62,528 nucleotides of DNA from Candidatus Cloacimonadota bacterium. Lineage in GTDB: Bacteria > Muiribacteriota > UBA6191. Made by a program: the position numbers and the translations under genes. Below are positions 1-8,757 of this stretch, piece by piece. The DNA lies in the NCBI GenBank assembly GCA_002402105.1, contig NVVD01000003.1, positions 90,612 through 153,139 on the forward strand. Direction: 5' to 3'. How positions within the stretch are numbered: the stretch's first letter is position 1; each line of letters opens with the position of its first letter. The notes below the pieces were generated by a model, which saw nothing but the letters and a program-made list of their open reading frames with translations, had not been told where the DNA came from and did not search any database.

Positions 1-1058
1 ATATTAAAACAATCACAAAATCTTATAAACCTTGCTGATTTATTAGAAGCATCTATATCTAAAACTCCTGCCATATGCATTGGATTGTTTGCAATAATAC
101 CTACTGATTTACCACCAATTCTAGCAAAAGCTGTAATAATATTAGGTGCAAAGTCTTTTTGAGACTCAAGTAAACTATTTTTATCAATGACTTCTTTTAC
201 TACATCTAACATATCATAAGGTTTTATCGGATTTACAGGTACTATTTTTTTCAATAAAGAAGTTTCTCTATAATTTATATCACCTTTATCAACAATAGGT
301 GGTTTTTCATCACAGTTCGATGGTATATATGAAAGTAAAATCTTCATGTGAGCGATAGCTGTTTCTTCTGATTCATTTCTAAAGTGGGCTACTCCTGAAA
401 TTTCATTGTGGGTTATAGCTCCACCTAAATCTTGTTGAGTTACAATTTCATTTGTTACTTCTTTGATAACATCAGGTCCTGTTAAAAACATATATGAGCT
501 ATCATCTACCATAGAAATAAAATCTGTAATAGCAGGAGAATAAACAGCTCCTCCAGCGCAAGGCCCCATAATTAATGACAATTGAGGTATAACACCACTA
601 CATTCGACATTACGCCAAAATATTTCAGCATATCCTCCAAGAGAGTTTACTCCTTCTTGGATTCTGGCACCACCTGAATCATTTAAACCAATAATAGGAA
701 CCTTTGACCTTAAAGCCATGTCCATTACCTTACAAATTTTATTGGCATAAGCCAAAGACAAAGAGCCCCCAAAAACTGTAAAATCTTGTGCATAAGCAAA
801 TATTCTTCGACCATTTACAAATCCTGTTCCTGTGACTACCCCATCGCCCAAAAATTTTTTATCTTGCATAGAGAAATCATGGCAATTATGAGTAACAAAA
901 GCATCAAACTCTTGAAATGTATCTGGATCAAATAATAGTTGGAGACGTTTTCTAGCACCCAACTTACCTTTAGCAAGTTCTTTTTGTAATCTGACCTCTC
1001 CACCACCAAGTTTCGATTCTTTTATTTTTTCATTTAGTTTTTCAATATAGGTTTCCAT
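1..1058 (-). CDS. Acyl-CoA carboxylase carboxyltransferase (beta) subunit, 3' end outside window
   Basis: Translating the minus strand from ATG 1058 gives about 352 codons with no stop, running off the left edge. The protein begins METYIEKLNEKIKESKLGGG and contains GLNDSGGARIQEG, GGAVYSPAITDF and VTQQDLGGA. These are hallmarks of the biotin-dependent carboxyltransferase family (propionyl-CoA carboxylase beta, methylmalonyl-CoA decarboxylase alpha), usually near 515 residues, so about two thirds is present. The enzyme moves the carboxyl group between carboxybiotin and an acyl-CoA in the cytoplasm. An AAGGGGAG Shine-Dalgarno lies just upstream of the ATG. The TPR gene ends 19 bases upstream, so the two are probably co-transcribed. 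Which acyl-CoA is used, and whether it is a carboxylase or a Na+-pumping decarboxylase, cannot be told from this part. Confidence 0.93.
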   Translation of the reverse strand, partial: METYIEKLNEKIKESKLGGGEVRLQKELAKGKLGARKRLQLLFDPDTFQEFDAFVTHNCHDFSMQDKKFLGDGVVTGTGFVNGRRIFAYAQDFTVFGGSLSLAYANKICKVMDMALRSKVPIIGLNDSGGARIQEGVNSLGGYAEIFWRNVECSGVIPQLSLIMGPCAGGAVYSPAITDFISMVDDSSYMFLTGPDVIKEVTNEIVTQQDLGGAITHNEISGVAHFRNESEETAIAHMKILLSYIPSNCDEKPPIVDKGDINYRETSLLKKIVPVNPIKPYDMLDVVKEVIDKNSLLESQKDFAPNIITAFARIGGKSVGIIANNPMHMAGVLDIDASNKSARFIRFCDCFN

Positions 1059-1077
1059 TTCTCCCCTTATTTATAAA

Positions 1078-2634
1078 CTATAATAGTTTTTTCAATTGAT
1101 GCCTATCATATAAGACAATATTATGTTTTTTTGATAGTTCTAGTGCTTCTTCAGTAAATCCACCACAACTAATAAAAGTTAATTTTTTTGCATTAAACTT
1201 ATCTTTCATATCTAAAAAGTCGAGTAATGCTATCGCTCCAACAATTGCAGCTGGTTTATAAAAAAATATTAAATTTGTTAAGCTATCTTTATCTATTCCC
1301 AAAAATAAAGACTCGCTTTTTCTTTCTGCTATATCTTTTTCAACTACTACTGCTAATTTTTCACATAGCTTTTGACAAGTTTTACTAAATACTTCATACT
1401 TTGAATTAGATAGCTCTAATGGAGTTTTAGGGATTACCATACTTAGTTTTTTTGTAGCATTATCCTGATTTTTAATCATTTCTAAAAACTTTCTTTGAGC
1501 ATTTTCTTCTAGTTTTTCAATCACTAATATAGGTAAGTTAGTAGGAAAAAATTCTTCTATTTTTAATGCTTGTGTTAGAGCATGTTTATAATGCCCCGTT
1601 TTTTGAAATTTTGTATATTGTTCTATAATTGAGTTATGCTCTTCTTTAATTAATAGTTCTTTGGCTACCGATTTTAAAATTTGATCTGCACCCTTATAAT
1701 ATGCATCAATACGACAAAGATCTCTATACACCATTTTAGCTTCATTAAATTGCTTTTTTAATAAATAAACCCCACCTAAATGAAATAAATACTCTTTTTT
1801 TACATCTGAAAAAATGTTTTTAAGCTGAATTCCACGATTTAAATAACCAACAACCTTGTTTAAATCTTCTTCTCCTAGCTCGTCTTTTAATAAAATCTCA
1901 TAAGATTTAAAAAATAAAATATCTTTTAAATAAATAGGGTTTCTTTCATTTAATAAAGCACCAAAGTAGTTGCTTGCTTCTTTGTTATTTTTGAGGTCTA
2001 AATTAAGCATACCAAGCAAAAAAAGACTTTTAGATTTAAAATCTTTATCTGACTCTGTTTTTTTCAAAGATGTAGTTGCCTCTTTAAACTCTTTGATTGA
2101 AATTAAACAAATAGATTTGTAAAAAACAGCCTGAATTTGATCTTTCTGTAGAGCTAAGGACTCATCAAAAAAAACAATTGCTTCTGCAAACCTTTTTTGA
2201 ATCATATATAGTTCACCTAAATAAAAGTATAACTTAGAAGAAACAATGCCCATTTTTAAAAGTAAAATAAAAATTTGCCAAGCATCCTGAAATTTTTCTT
2301 GGGCATAATAAATCTCTGCCATTCTCCAGTAGCTACTTGTACATAAATTATCAAATGGATTAGAACTAGAGCCTATTAGTTTTTTTAGCTCTGAAATACA
2401 TTTATCCATTACTCCTTGTGATTCGTAGATATTTGCTAATTCATGTCTAGATTTAACATGTAGAGGGTCTGCCTCTACAGTTTTTATAAAAAACTGTTCG
2501 GCTTCATAAAAATTATCTGCTTCTAAAAACTCCAAGGCTTTTTTATAATGAACTTGTGCCGGATTTGTAGATATAATAGAAAAAACTACATATCCAATAC
2601 CACCCAAAACTACTATAAATATAAAAAGACCCAT
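1078..2634 (-). CDS. Membrane-anchored TPR protein with Mrr-like C-terminal domain
   Basis: 518 residues. Residues 3-22 form one hydrophobic segment near the N-terminus, so the protein is probably anchored with its bulk in the cytoplasm. Residues about 28-350 are tetratricopeptide-like helical repeats. The last 90 residues end in FISCGGFTEEALELSKKHN followed by IVLYDRHQLKKLL, the typical closing segment of Mrr-type restriction-endonuclease-fold domains. The usual D...QxK catalytic signature is not intact: the expected QxK strand reads IFFYKP. The domain may therefore bind rather than cut, or be inactive. It sits between exonuclease VII genes and a carboxylase gene and has its own promoter candidate at 2682-2710. 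Function unknown. Confidence 0.8.
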   Translation of the reverse strand: MGLFIFIVVLGGIGYVVFSIISTNPAQVHYKKALEFLEADNFYEAEQFFIKTVEADPLHVKSRHELANIYESQGVMDKCISELKKLIGSSSNPFDNLCTSSYWRMAEIYYAQEKFQDAWQIFILLLKMGIVSSKLYFYLGELYMIQKRFAEAIVFFDESLALQKDQIQAVFYKSICLISIKEFKEATTSLKKTESDKDFKSKSLFLLGMLNLDLKNNKEASNYFGALLNERNPIYLKDILFFKSYEILLKDELGEEDLNKVVGYLNRGIQLKNIFSDVKKEYLFHLGGVYLLKKQFNEAKMVYRDLCRIDAYYKGADQILKSVAKELLIKEEHNSIIEQYTKFQKTGHYKHALTQALKIEEFFPTNLPILVIEKLEENAQRKFLEMIKNQDNATKKLSMVIPKTPLELSNSKYEVFSKTCQKLCEKLAVVVEKDIAERKSESLFLGIDKDSLTNLIFFYKPAAIVGAIALLDFLDMKDKFNAKKLTFISCGGFTEEALELSKKHNIVLYDRHQLKKLL

Positions 2635-2640
2635 AATTTA

Positions 2641-2660
2641 AATTCAATTCCTTTTGAATT
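2641..2660 (-). promoter_or_regulatory. Hairpin holding the Shine-Dalgarno in its loop
   Basis: In the mRNA the arms AATTCAA and TTGAATT pair perfectly around an AAGGAA loop, 6-7 bases upstream of the ATG at 2634. AAGGA is the only ribosome-binding-like sequence upstream of the start, so it would be shown in the loop. Confidence 0.4.
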
Positions 2661-2681
2661 TCTTTGAAAACAAACGCAATT

Positions 2682-2710
2682 ATTATACCTAAAGCTAAGT
2701 AATTTGTCCC
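2682..2710 (-). promoter_or_regulatory. Candidate sigma-70 promoter of the TPR/Mrr-like gene
   Basis: On the minus strand: -35 GGGACA (2710-2705), 17-base spacer, -10 TATAAT (2687-2682). The -10 is perfect and the -35 is weak. It lies in the 130-base gap after xseB. Confidence 0.45.
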
Positions 2711-2764
2711 TGTTTGCTTCATAACAAAACTAGATAAATATCCCAAAAATAATTTAATTAAATT

Positions 2765-2986
2765 TTAAACTATAGTATCTATTTCTTCAAAATGAGAATC
2801 TTTATAAACTTTTAGTTTCGTTTCTGCTTCTTGTAGCTTAGAAGAACAAACTTCTGATAACTCCATACCCCTTTCAAAAGCTATTAGAGCATCTTTTAAA
2901 TGTAAATCCCTGTTTTCTAAGGACTTTACGATATCTTCTAATTCTACTAAAGCATCTTCAAATTCTAATTTATTTTTTTTTGCCAT
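2765..2986 (-). CDS. xseB: Exonuclease VII small subunit
   Basis: 73 residues, a normal length for XseB. The family pattern is clear: FEDALVELEDIVKSLENRDL, then LKDALIAFERGMELSEVCSS, two amphipathic helices of the small subunit. With XseA it forms the nuclease that degrades single-stranded DNA from both ends. The start codon lies inside the end of xseA (17-base overlap), with AAAGGAAA as ribosome-binding site, so the pair is translationally coupled. Confidence 0.95.
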   Translation of the reverse strand: MAKKNKLEFEDALVELEDIVKSLENRDLHLKDALIAFERGMELSEVCSSKLQEAETKLKVYKDSHFEEIDTIV

Positions 2987-4334
2987 TTAATTTTCCTTTA
3001 ATTAAAATATTAGCCTTACCATCACAAAGTTGCAAATCATATTCTTCTCCAACTTTTAATTGATTAATCAAATATACACACTCATTATTTTTACTCAATA
3101 GTGTATAACCCTTTTTTAAAATTCCTTCTGGACTATGGGCCATTAATCTTTCTTTGATTATTTCTAAATTTTGTTGTTTATCTAAAATGAGTGCATCCAT
3201 TTTAAAAAAGCTTTGATTTAAATATTCGCCAATTAAAGCTTTTTGAGATTTTATCGTAGAGCTCATTTGTCTATGAAGTGAAACCATATTAATATTTTTA
3301 ATTTGGGACTTTTTTTCATCAACTATTTGTTTTATCAAAAAATTTAAATCTTTATTTAAATAATCTAAATTCATGAATTGTTTTTCTATTTGTTGTATAA
3401 AAAAGTCTGTTAATTTAGATTTTTTAAATGGAACTAATTGTAGTTTTTTATACTCTAAATTAGAAAACATTAAACGTTCCAGACTCTTAAAAGAGTTTGA
3501 AACTTTTTCTAGCAAAACCTTTGAGTCAGACACAACTAACTCCCCTGCTACTGATGGAGTTGAGGCTCTTTTATCTGCTACGAAGTCACTTAAAGTAAAG
3601 TCAGTTTCATGACCAATAGCAGAAATAATTGGTAAATCTGAATAAAAAATTGCTTCTACTACTTCTTTTTCATTAAAAGCCCATAAGTCTTCTATGCTTC
3701 CTCCTCCACGAGCTATTACAATTAAATCTTCTTCTTTTTTATTATTAATCAATTCAATAGCGTTTTTTATTTCTTTGGCTGCCTCACTTCCTTGAACTCT
3801 CACAGGATAAAGGTGTATCAAGAGCCCATTGGGCTGCCTTCTTTTTACCACATTATAAAAGTCTTTAATCACAGCACCTGTTGGAGAAGTAATAATTGCT
3901 ATTTTTTTAGGAAAAAGTGGAAACTCTTTTTTTATTGCTGAATCAAACCACCCTCTATTTTCATAATCTGCCTTTCTTTTTTCAAATTCAGAAAATAAAT
4001 CTCCCTGCCCTTTTAGCTCTACTCTTGAGGCAATAATTTGATAACTACCTCTTGGCTCATAAACACGTAATGATCCTACTATACAAATTTTTTTACCATG
4101 TTTTAAAAATTCAGCACCATTTCTGGTGCTTGAGCGAAACATTACACAAGATATAGAAGCTCCACCATCTTTTAGAGTAAAATAAATATGTCCAGAAGAT
4201 TGAAGACTTAAGTTTGAAACTTCACCTTCAACATATAGAGTTGGAAATTTTGATTCTAAATGAATTTTAATGAAACTGGTTAGCTCAGAAACACTAAATA
4301 TTTTTTTTTCTTTGGGGTATTTTTTTAATAGCAT
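2970..4334 (-). CDS. xseA: Exonuclease VII large subunit
   Basis: 454 residues, the usual length. An N-terminal OB-fold (about residues 12-110, with LYVEGEVSNLSLQSSGHIYF) is followed by the catalytic region with ITSPTGAVIKDF, IARGGGSIEDLWAFNE, SAIGHETDFTLSDFVADKRA and STPSVAGE. A long helical region precedes the C-terminal segment SPEGILKKGYTLL. It is the DNA-binding and catalytic subunit of exonuclease VII, a cytoplasmic repair enzyme. It is first in the xseA-xseB pair. No strong ribosome-binding site precedes the ATG. Confidence 0.97.
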   Translation of the reverse strand: MLLKKYPKEKKIFSVSELTSFIKIHLESKFPTLYVEGEVSNLSLQSSGHIYFTLKDGGASISCVMFRSSTRNGAEFLKHGKKICIVGSLRVYEPRGSYQIIASRVELKGQGDLFSEFEKRKADYENRGWFDSAIKKEFPLFPKKIAIITSPTGAVIKDFYNVVKRRQPNGLLIHLYPVRVQGSEAAKEIKNAIELINNKKEEDLIVIARGGGSIEDLWAFNEKEVVEAIFYSDLPIISAIGHETDFTLSDFVADKRASTPSVAGELVVSDSKVLLEKVSNSFKSLERLMFSNLEYKKLQLVPFKKSKLTDFFIQQIEKQFMNLDYLNKDLNFLIKQIVDEKKSQIKNINMVSLHRQMSSTIKSQKALIGEYLNQSFFKMDALILDKQQNLEIIKERLMAHSPEGILKKGYTLLSKNNECVYLINQLKVGEEYDLQLCDGKANILIKGKLNGKKK

Positions 4335-4477
4335 AAATTTAAAATTGAATCGATTAATCTAATCATTTAGTATAACAGAATATTTATATAATTAAACTAT
4401 TCTACACACAGATGCAAACACAAGTTCCAAATCAAAGATTACTATTTTTTTTTCTTAGCATCTGACATAATTACCAT

Positions 4478-4963
4478 ATGAATACATGTTTTTTTGGTAT
4501 ATTTTCTTATTCAATCGGTTTAAACCTAATAAGAAACTTTAAATTATTTAGCCTCGTAAATTCGAGTAAAGATGCTAAAGATTATTTTAAGTTAAAAAAA
4601 AACAATTTAGCTAATCCTCATATCGAGTTTCTGAGTTGCATCTATATTATGTGCTATATCAGTCTAACCTGTTCTTTTTTTTACTTAAGTAAAATAACTC
4701 TTTTTTTAAAATTTTTTATTTATACTTATGCTTTATATACTACCTACAGAATCGCAACCTCACTTGTCACTATTTTTAAGGTAAATACTAAGCAAGCCAA
4801 ACTCTTACAAAAAGAGCAACAAGAAGAAATTGAATTTATCGAAGAAATTATCGATATCAAACCATTTTTAGCCCTTGAGCCAATTGTATTAATTATGTTA
4901 GAGCTTATCTTTTTTACTTTAGTATCTCTTTGGATTTACTCTAAAACAAACTTAAACCTTTAA
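4478..4963 (+). CDS. Small membrane protein of unknown function
   Basis: 161 residues, not recognised. Hydrophobic segments lie at about 50-72, 75-98 and 134-156. A charged stretch (KQAKLLQKEQQEEIEFIEE, about residues 109-128) lies between the second and third. The gene stands alone between divergent xseA and convergent tuf, and the bidirectional terminator at 5017-5052 would serve it. Coding status rests on frame length and membrane-protein composition. Confidence 0.6.
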   Translation: MNTCFFGIFSYSIGLNLIRNFKLFSLVNSSKDAKDYFKLKKNNLANPHIEFLSCIYIMCYISLTCSFFYLSKITLFLKFFIYTYALYTTYRIATSLVTIFKVNTKQAKLLQKEQQEEIEFIEEIIDIKPFLALEPIVLIMLELIFFTLVSLWIYSKTNLNL

Positions 4964-5016
4964 TAAGCAACTCCTTTACAATCATAATAACTAATATCTG
5001 TTTTAAACTTTTAAGC

Positions 5017-5052
5017 AAAAAAAAAGACAGACTCTAAAGTCTGTCTTTTTTT
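5017..5052. terminator. Bidirectional rho-independent terminator between the 161-aa gene and tuf
   Basis: Perfect 9-bp stem AGACAGACT / AGTCTGTCT with loop CTAA. It is flanked by an A-run on the left and a T-run on the right, so it can end transcription from either side. Confidence 0.9.
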
Positions 5053-5111
5053 ATCTAAATACAATGACCTCTCTATAACAAGAGATCATTTCTGATTAGT
5101 CTGTATTTTGT

Positions 5112-6305
5112 TTACTCTTCAATAGACATAACAACACCAGCACCAACAGTTCTTCCACCCTCACGAATAGCGAATCGAAGTTCTACGTTCATAGCTACCG
5201 GAGTATGAAGACTTACATTAATTTCAACGTTGTCACCAGGCATAACCATTTCAACACCGTCATTTAACGTAATATCACCAGTTACGTCAGTTGTTCTGAA
5301 GTAAAATTGTGGTCTATAACCTTTAAAGAAAGGAGTATGTCGTCCACCCTCTTCTTTACTTAGGATATATGCTTTTGCTTTAAAGTTTTTATAAGATTTA
5401 CAAGTACCTGGCTTAACCAAAACTTGCCCTCTTTGAATAGCTTCTTTGTCAATACCTCTTAATAATAAACCAACGTTGTCTCCAGCTCGGCCTTCATCAA
5501 GAAGTTTTCTAAACATTTCAACACCAGTACAAGTAGTAGTTCCTACTTCTTCACCCATGCCAACGATTTCTATTGATTCTCCAACTTTGATAATTCCAGT
5601 TTCGATTCTACCAGTAGCTACTGTTCCTCGACCTGTAATTGAGAAAACATCCTCAACTGGCATTAAAAAGTTTTTCTCTACTTCTCTTACTGGAATTGGA
5701 ATATACTCATCAACTGCAGCCATTAATTTAAGAACAGACTCAGCACCTAATTTACCTTTATCACCCTCAAGAGCTTTAAGAGCAGAACCAGCAATTACAG
5801 GAATATCATCTCCAGGAAATTCATACGCATCAAGCAATTCACGAACTTCCATTTCTACGAGTTCCATGAGCTCTTCATCGTCAACCGTATCAGCTTTGTT
5901 TAAGAAAACAACAATGAAAGGCACGTTTACCTGTCGAGCTAATAAGATATGCTCTCTAGTTTGTGGCATAGGACCGTCAGCAGCAGATACAACTAAGATA
6001 GCTCCGTCCATTTGTGCAGCTCCAGTGATCATGTTTTTTACATAATCAGCGTGACCCGGACAATCAACGTGTGCATAATGTCTTGTTTCTGTTTCATACT
6101 CTACGTGAGAAGTATTAATAGTTATACCTCTTGCTTTTTCTTCTGGTGCATTATCTACTTCATCAAAAGCAACAGATTCACAATAACCTGCATCCGATAA
6201 AACCTTAGTAATAGCAGCAGTTAGAGTTGTTTTACCATGATCTACGTGACCAATTGTACCAATGTTTAAATGTGGTTTACTACGATCGAATTTTTCTTTA
6301 GCCAT
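5112..6305 (-). CDS. tuf: Translation elongation factor Tu
   Basis: 397 residues, the usual length. The GTP-binding motifs are all present: [10 protein letters not shown] (P-loop), [13 protein letters not shown] (switch I), DCPGHADY (G3), NKADTVDD (G4) and GSALKALEG (G5). Domains 2 and 3 follow, ending RTVGAGVV. It delivers aminoacyl-tRNA to the ribosome. The ribosome-binding site is GGAGGG. It is the last gene of a tRNA-Tyr, tRNA-Thr, tuf unit driven by the promoter at 6531-6559. Confidence 0.99.
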   Translation of the reverse strand: MAKEKFDRSKPHLNIGTIGHVDHGKTTLTAAITKVLSDAGYCESVAFDEVDNAPEEKARGITINTSHVEYETETRHYAHVDCPGHADYVKNMITGAAQMDGAILVVSAADGPMPQTREHILLARQVNVPFIVVFLNKADTVDDEELMELVEMEVRELLDAYEFPGDDIPVIAGSALKALEGDKGKLGAESVLKLMAAVDEYIPIPVREVEKNFLMPVEDVFSITGRGTVATGRIETGIIKVGESIEIVGMGEEVGTTTCTGVEMFRKLLDEGRAGDNVGLLLRGIDKEAIQRGQVLVKPGTCKSYKNFKAKAYILSKEEGGRHTPFFKGYRPQFYFRTTDVTGDITLNDGVEMVMPGDNVEINVSLHTPVAMNVELRFAIREGGRTVGAGVVMSIEE

Positions 6306-6347
6306 TACAGCCCTCCGTTACTTGATGAATCATCAACTAGAATATGA

Positions 6348-6419
6348 AGCCCACAATGGGAATTGAACCCATGACCTCACCCTTACCAAGGGTGTGCTCT
6401 ACCTCTGAGCCATGTGGGC
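6348..6419 (-). tRNA. tRNA-Thr (anticodon GGT)
   Basis: The minus strand folds as a tRNA. Acceptor GCCCACA pairs with TGTGGGC, the D-arm is GCTC...GAGC, the anticodon stem ACCCT/AGGGT has loop TTGGTAA, and the T-arm contains GGGTTCAATTCCC. No CCA is encoded. It lies between tRNA-Tyr and tuf. Confidence 0.96.
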
Positions 6420-6434
6420 CGATTGAAATAATAA

Positions 6435-6517
6435 TGGGGAGAGAAGGATTCGAACCTTCGTAGGGAAAACCCGGGAGATTTACAGTCTCCTGCCATTGGC
6501 CACTAGGCGACCTCCCC
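6435..6517 (-). tRNA. tRNA-Tyr (anticodon GTA)
   Basis: 83 bases on the minus strand. Acceptor GGGGAGG pairs with TCTCCCC (one G-T pair), the anticodon stem GGAGA/TCTCC has loop CTGTAAA, a long variable arm typical of tyrosine tRNA is present, and the T-arm reads AAGGTTCGAATCCTT. It is the first gene after the promoter. Confidence 0.96.
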
Positions 6518-6530
6518 GCATTGAGATTAG

Positions 6531-6559
6531 ATATTACACGTCGTTTGAAGCTATGTCAA
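6531..6559 (-). promoter_or_regulatory. Strong sigma-70 promoter for tRNA-Tyr, tRNA-Thr and tuf
   Basis: Perfect -35 TTGACA (6559-6554), 17-base spacer and -10 TAATAT (6536-6531). Transcription would start about 6-7 bases before the tRNA-Tyr 5' end. An AT-rich run upstream could act as an UP element. Confidence 0.85.
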
Positions 6560-6594
6560 ACTTTTTTTTAAAAAAGTAAAAAATAAACTGAAAA

Positions 6595-6861
6595 TTAAGC
6601 TGACTTTGACTTTTTATCACTAGGTTTTGCTTTGACAGGTGCTACCGTTTTATCTTTTTTTGCACCTTCTTTATAAGATTCACTTCTGTACTCCGTAGAA
6701 TAAAAGCCATCTCCCTTATAAATAGAACCTACCGCATGAATTATTTTTCTAATATCTTTACTTTCACAAAGTTTACAGCTTATTAAATCACTTGCTGACA
6801 TACTTTGCATCACTTCAAAAGTATCTTCACATGAAGAGCATTTATATTCATATATTGGCAT
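6595..6861 (-). CDS. FmdB-family zinc ribbon protein
   Basis: 88 residues. MPIYEYKCSSCEDTFEVMQS is the standard FmdB start, and a second CxxC (SCKLCES) completes a four-cysteine zinc ribbon. The tail, from about residue 70, is Lys-rich and disordered. The family is widespread and its precise role is unsettled; names such as regulatory protein FmdB are historical. A 21-base near-perfect palindrome lies just upstream of the ribosome-binding site TAGGAG. Confidence 0.9.
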   Translation of the reverse strand: MPIYEYKCSSCEDTFEVMQSMSASDLISCKLCESKDIRKIIHAVGSIYKGDGFYSTEYRSESYKEGAKKDKTVAPVKAKPSDKKSKSA

Positions 6862-6873
6862 TATAATCTCCTA

Positions 6874-6894
6874 TTTGGTTTTTTAAAAACCAAA
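6874..6894 (-). promoter_or_regulatory. Palindrome in the leader of the FmdB-type gene
   Basis: TTTGG and CCAAA arms flank an A/T core, which gives a stem of up to 10 bp immediately upstream of the TAGGAG site. No T-run follows in the gene direction, so it is not an intrinsic terminator. It could be an operator or an mRNA hairpin. Confidence 0.35.
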
Positions 6895-7020
6895 AGAATG
6901 TAAATAGGTTCTAAACAAACACAAAGCTAAATATATACCACTTTATTTACTTTATACTAGCTTAGTTCAATAAAATTTACTTTATCATCAAATAAGTATC
7001 GTAATCATTAACATTGCTAG

Positions 7021-8757
7021 TTAAAACTCATCATTAAATGTCTTAGATAGGTTTATCCAGTCATTTATATCTGATTGCTGAGCATTCTGACCAGAATATT
7101 TATTTATATCTTCTTTTTCATAAATTTTAAAAGTCTTTTCATACAAGTCTTGCGAAATACTTTTATTCATCAAAATTTCTAATATTTCTTCTTTTGTTTT
7201 TTCTAAGACAGGCGATTTTAATTTTCTTAATAAAAAATCTGTAAAAACTTTACTTGGAGAGTTTGAAACTTCAATTTCTTTTGTAAAAATCACCCAAGCT
7301 TGATTATAATCTAACTCTATCCCATGTTTTTTAAAATTAAGTTTATTTTTTATAAAAAAGTCAAAAATTAAAGTTAATAAAATTAATAATAAAGAAAATA
7401 CCAAAAAGTGACTTCTATTCAATAAAAAAGATGACTTAGTATCGTAAGTCATTTCTAATGGTAAAATATTATGTTTTAAAACTTTTACTTTGAGCTTATT
7501 TTCATTATTTAGGCTTACTTTTTTATCTGTAACAGGCATTACTAACTTTGTTTGAGGCTTTAACTCTCCTTGTTTGATATTCACAATATCAACTATTGTC
7601 TCTACTGTTGAGAATATTTTTTTATCTGAATCAAAGTAAGTTAATTTAAATGGTCCAATTTTAGCACTTTTTGCTTTATTTGGTACTAGAGCATAAGAAA
7701 ACTCTTTGATTCCTCCAAGAAGACCATTTTGACCTTTTCTCTCTTGTAAGTCACCTTCACCATCTGGATAAATTTTAAAGCCTTCAATCTCTACTAAAAT
7801 CTCACGTAAATCATTCAAATTACCAATACCCGTTACTTTCAACTTTAGAGTCAAACTATCATCGGTTGTAATATCTTTATGACTCAAAGTTTGCTCTATA
7901 TTAAATTGACCAATTAACCCCGAAAAGTTTTTTGGCTTTAATAGCTTTATTTCATCAACCTCTAATTTTAAACCCTCACTCCAAGCTTGTTTTTTTGTTC
8001 CGCGGCCACCAAAAAGATTATCATCAAAAAAACTATCAAAAAATGATCTTCGTCTACGCCTTTGAGTTGCTGACTTTATATAATAAGTAACGCTAGCAGG
8101 TGGAATATTAAAAGAACCTGACTTTAAAGCAAACAAAGGAATAATTACCTCAGTAACTTGATGTAATTTTCCTTTAATATTTTTTTGATAATCTTTTTGT
8201 GTTGATTTTTTTTCTTCTAAGATAACATCACTTGTATCTGGTAATGAAAAACTCATTTGAGAAAAATTAGTTTTGTCAGCCGGCCTATATATTTTAACCC
8301 TGTACAATGTTTGTTCACCTGAAACTAATACTTTTTTATCTAAGCTAGCTTCAATAAATATACTTTTTTTATTACTTTTATTTAAAGCCGATGAGTCAAC
8401 TATAATCACCAATTGATTTGAACGTAGTTTTTGTTTATTGTAAGTTAACTCATAAGGACCAATGGTTAAACGGCCCGTAGTTTTTGGTCTTAATTGTAGA
8501 GTTATTGTTGCTGATTCACTTTTTTTTCCATTAATAAATTGAACCGAAGTTGATGTAGACCTAGCAATTGTATGAAAACCTTCAATATCTAAGCTACCTA
8601 AATTGGGAGAGCTCGACAACCCTTCAAAAATAAATTGAACCTCTACTTCTCCACCCATTGGAATCAGAGTTTGATCGGCTTTGAGATTCAAACTAGCTGA
8701 ATGTGTGACTATTTGTATAAAAAAAAGTAAGAAAATATTAACAATACTATTTACCAT
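7021..8757 (-). CDS. BatD-like membrane protein
   Basis: 578 residues. A signal peptide (about 1-22) is followed by beta-rich modules with BatD signatures: GGEVEVQFIFEGLSSSPNLG, FHTIARSTSTSVQFINGK, then VSGEQTLYRVKIYRP. An Arg-rich and aromatic stretch lies near residues 230-245 (QRRRRRSFFDSFFDDNLF). One transmembrane helix lies at about 452-470 with a cytoplasmic tail after it. BatD proteins form the periplasmic part of Bat (aerotolerance) complexes with the von Willebrand A proteins BatA and BatB. It is the last gene of the MoxR-Bat operon and overlaps the preceding gene by 7 bases. Confidence 0.88.
   Translation of the reverse strand: MVNSIVNIFLLFFIQIVTHSASLNLKADQTLIPMGGEVEVQFIFEGLSSSPNLGSLDIEGFHTIARSTSTSVQFINGKKSESATITLQLRPKTTGRLTIGPYELTYNKQKLRSNQLVIIVDSSALNKSNKKSIFIEASLDKKVLVSGEQTLYRVKIYRPADKTNFSQMSFSLPDTSDVILEEKKSTQKDYQKNIKGKLHQVTEVIIPLFALKSGSFNIPPASVTYYIKSATQRRRRRSFFDSFFDDNLFGGRGTKKQAWSEGLKLEVDEIKLLKPKNFSGLIGQFNIEQTLSHKDITTDDSLTLKLKVTGIGNLNDLREILVEIEGFKIYPDGEGDLQERKGQNGLLGGIKEFSYALVPNKAKSAKIGPFKLTYFDSDKKIFSTVETIVDIVNIKQGELKPQTKLVMPVTDKKVSLNNENKLKVKVLKHNILPLEMTYDTKSSFLLNRSHFLVFSLLLILLTLIFDFFIKNKLNFKKHGIELDYNQAWVIFTKEIEVSNSPSKVFTDFLLRKLKSPVLEKTKEEILEILMNKSISQDLYEKTFKIYEKEDINKYSGQNAQQSDINDWINLSKTFNDEF

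Noticed and set aside
2543..2746. Open frame of 67 codons on the minus strand
   Set aside because: It overlaps the start of the TPR/Mrr-like gene and the promoter and leader region; it has no ribosome-binding site and no family resemblance.
5064..5092. Second hairpin near the tuf end (AATGACCTCTC / GAGATCATT)
   Set aside because: Imperfect pairing and no T-run; the terminator at 5017-5052 explains termination.
5446..6045. 199-codon plus-strand frame antisense to tuf
   Set aside because: Ser/Thr/Pro-rich composition typical of an antisense shadow of a highly conserved gene.
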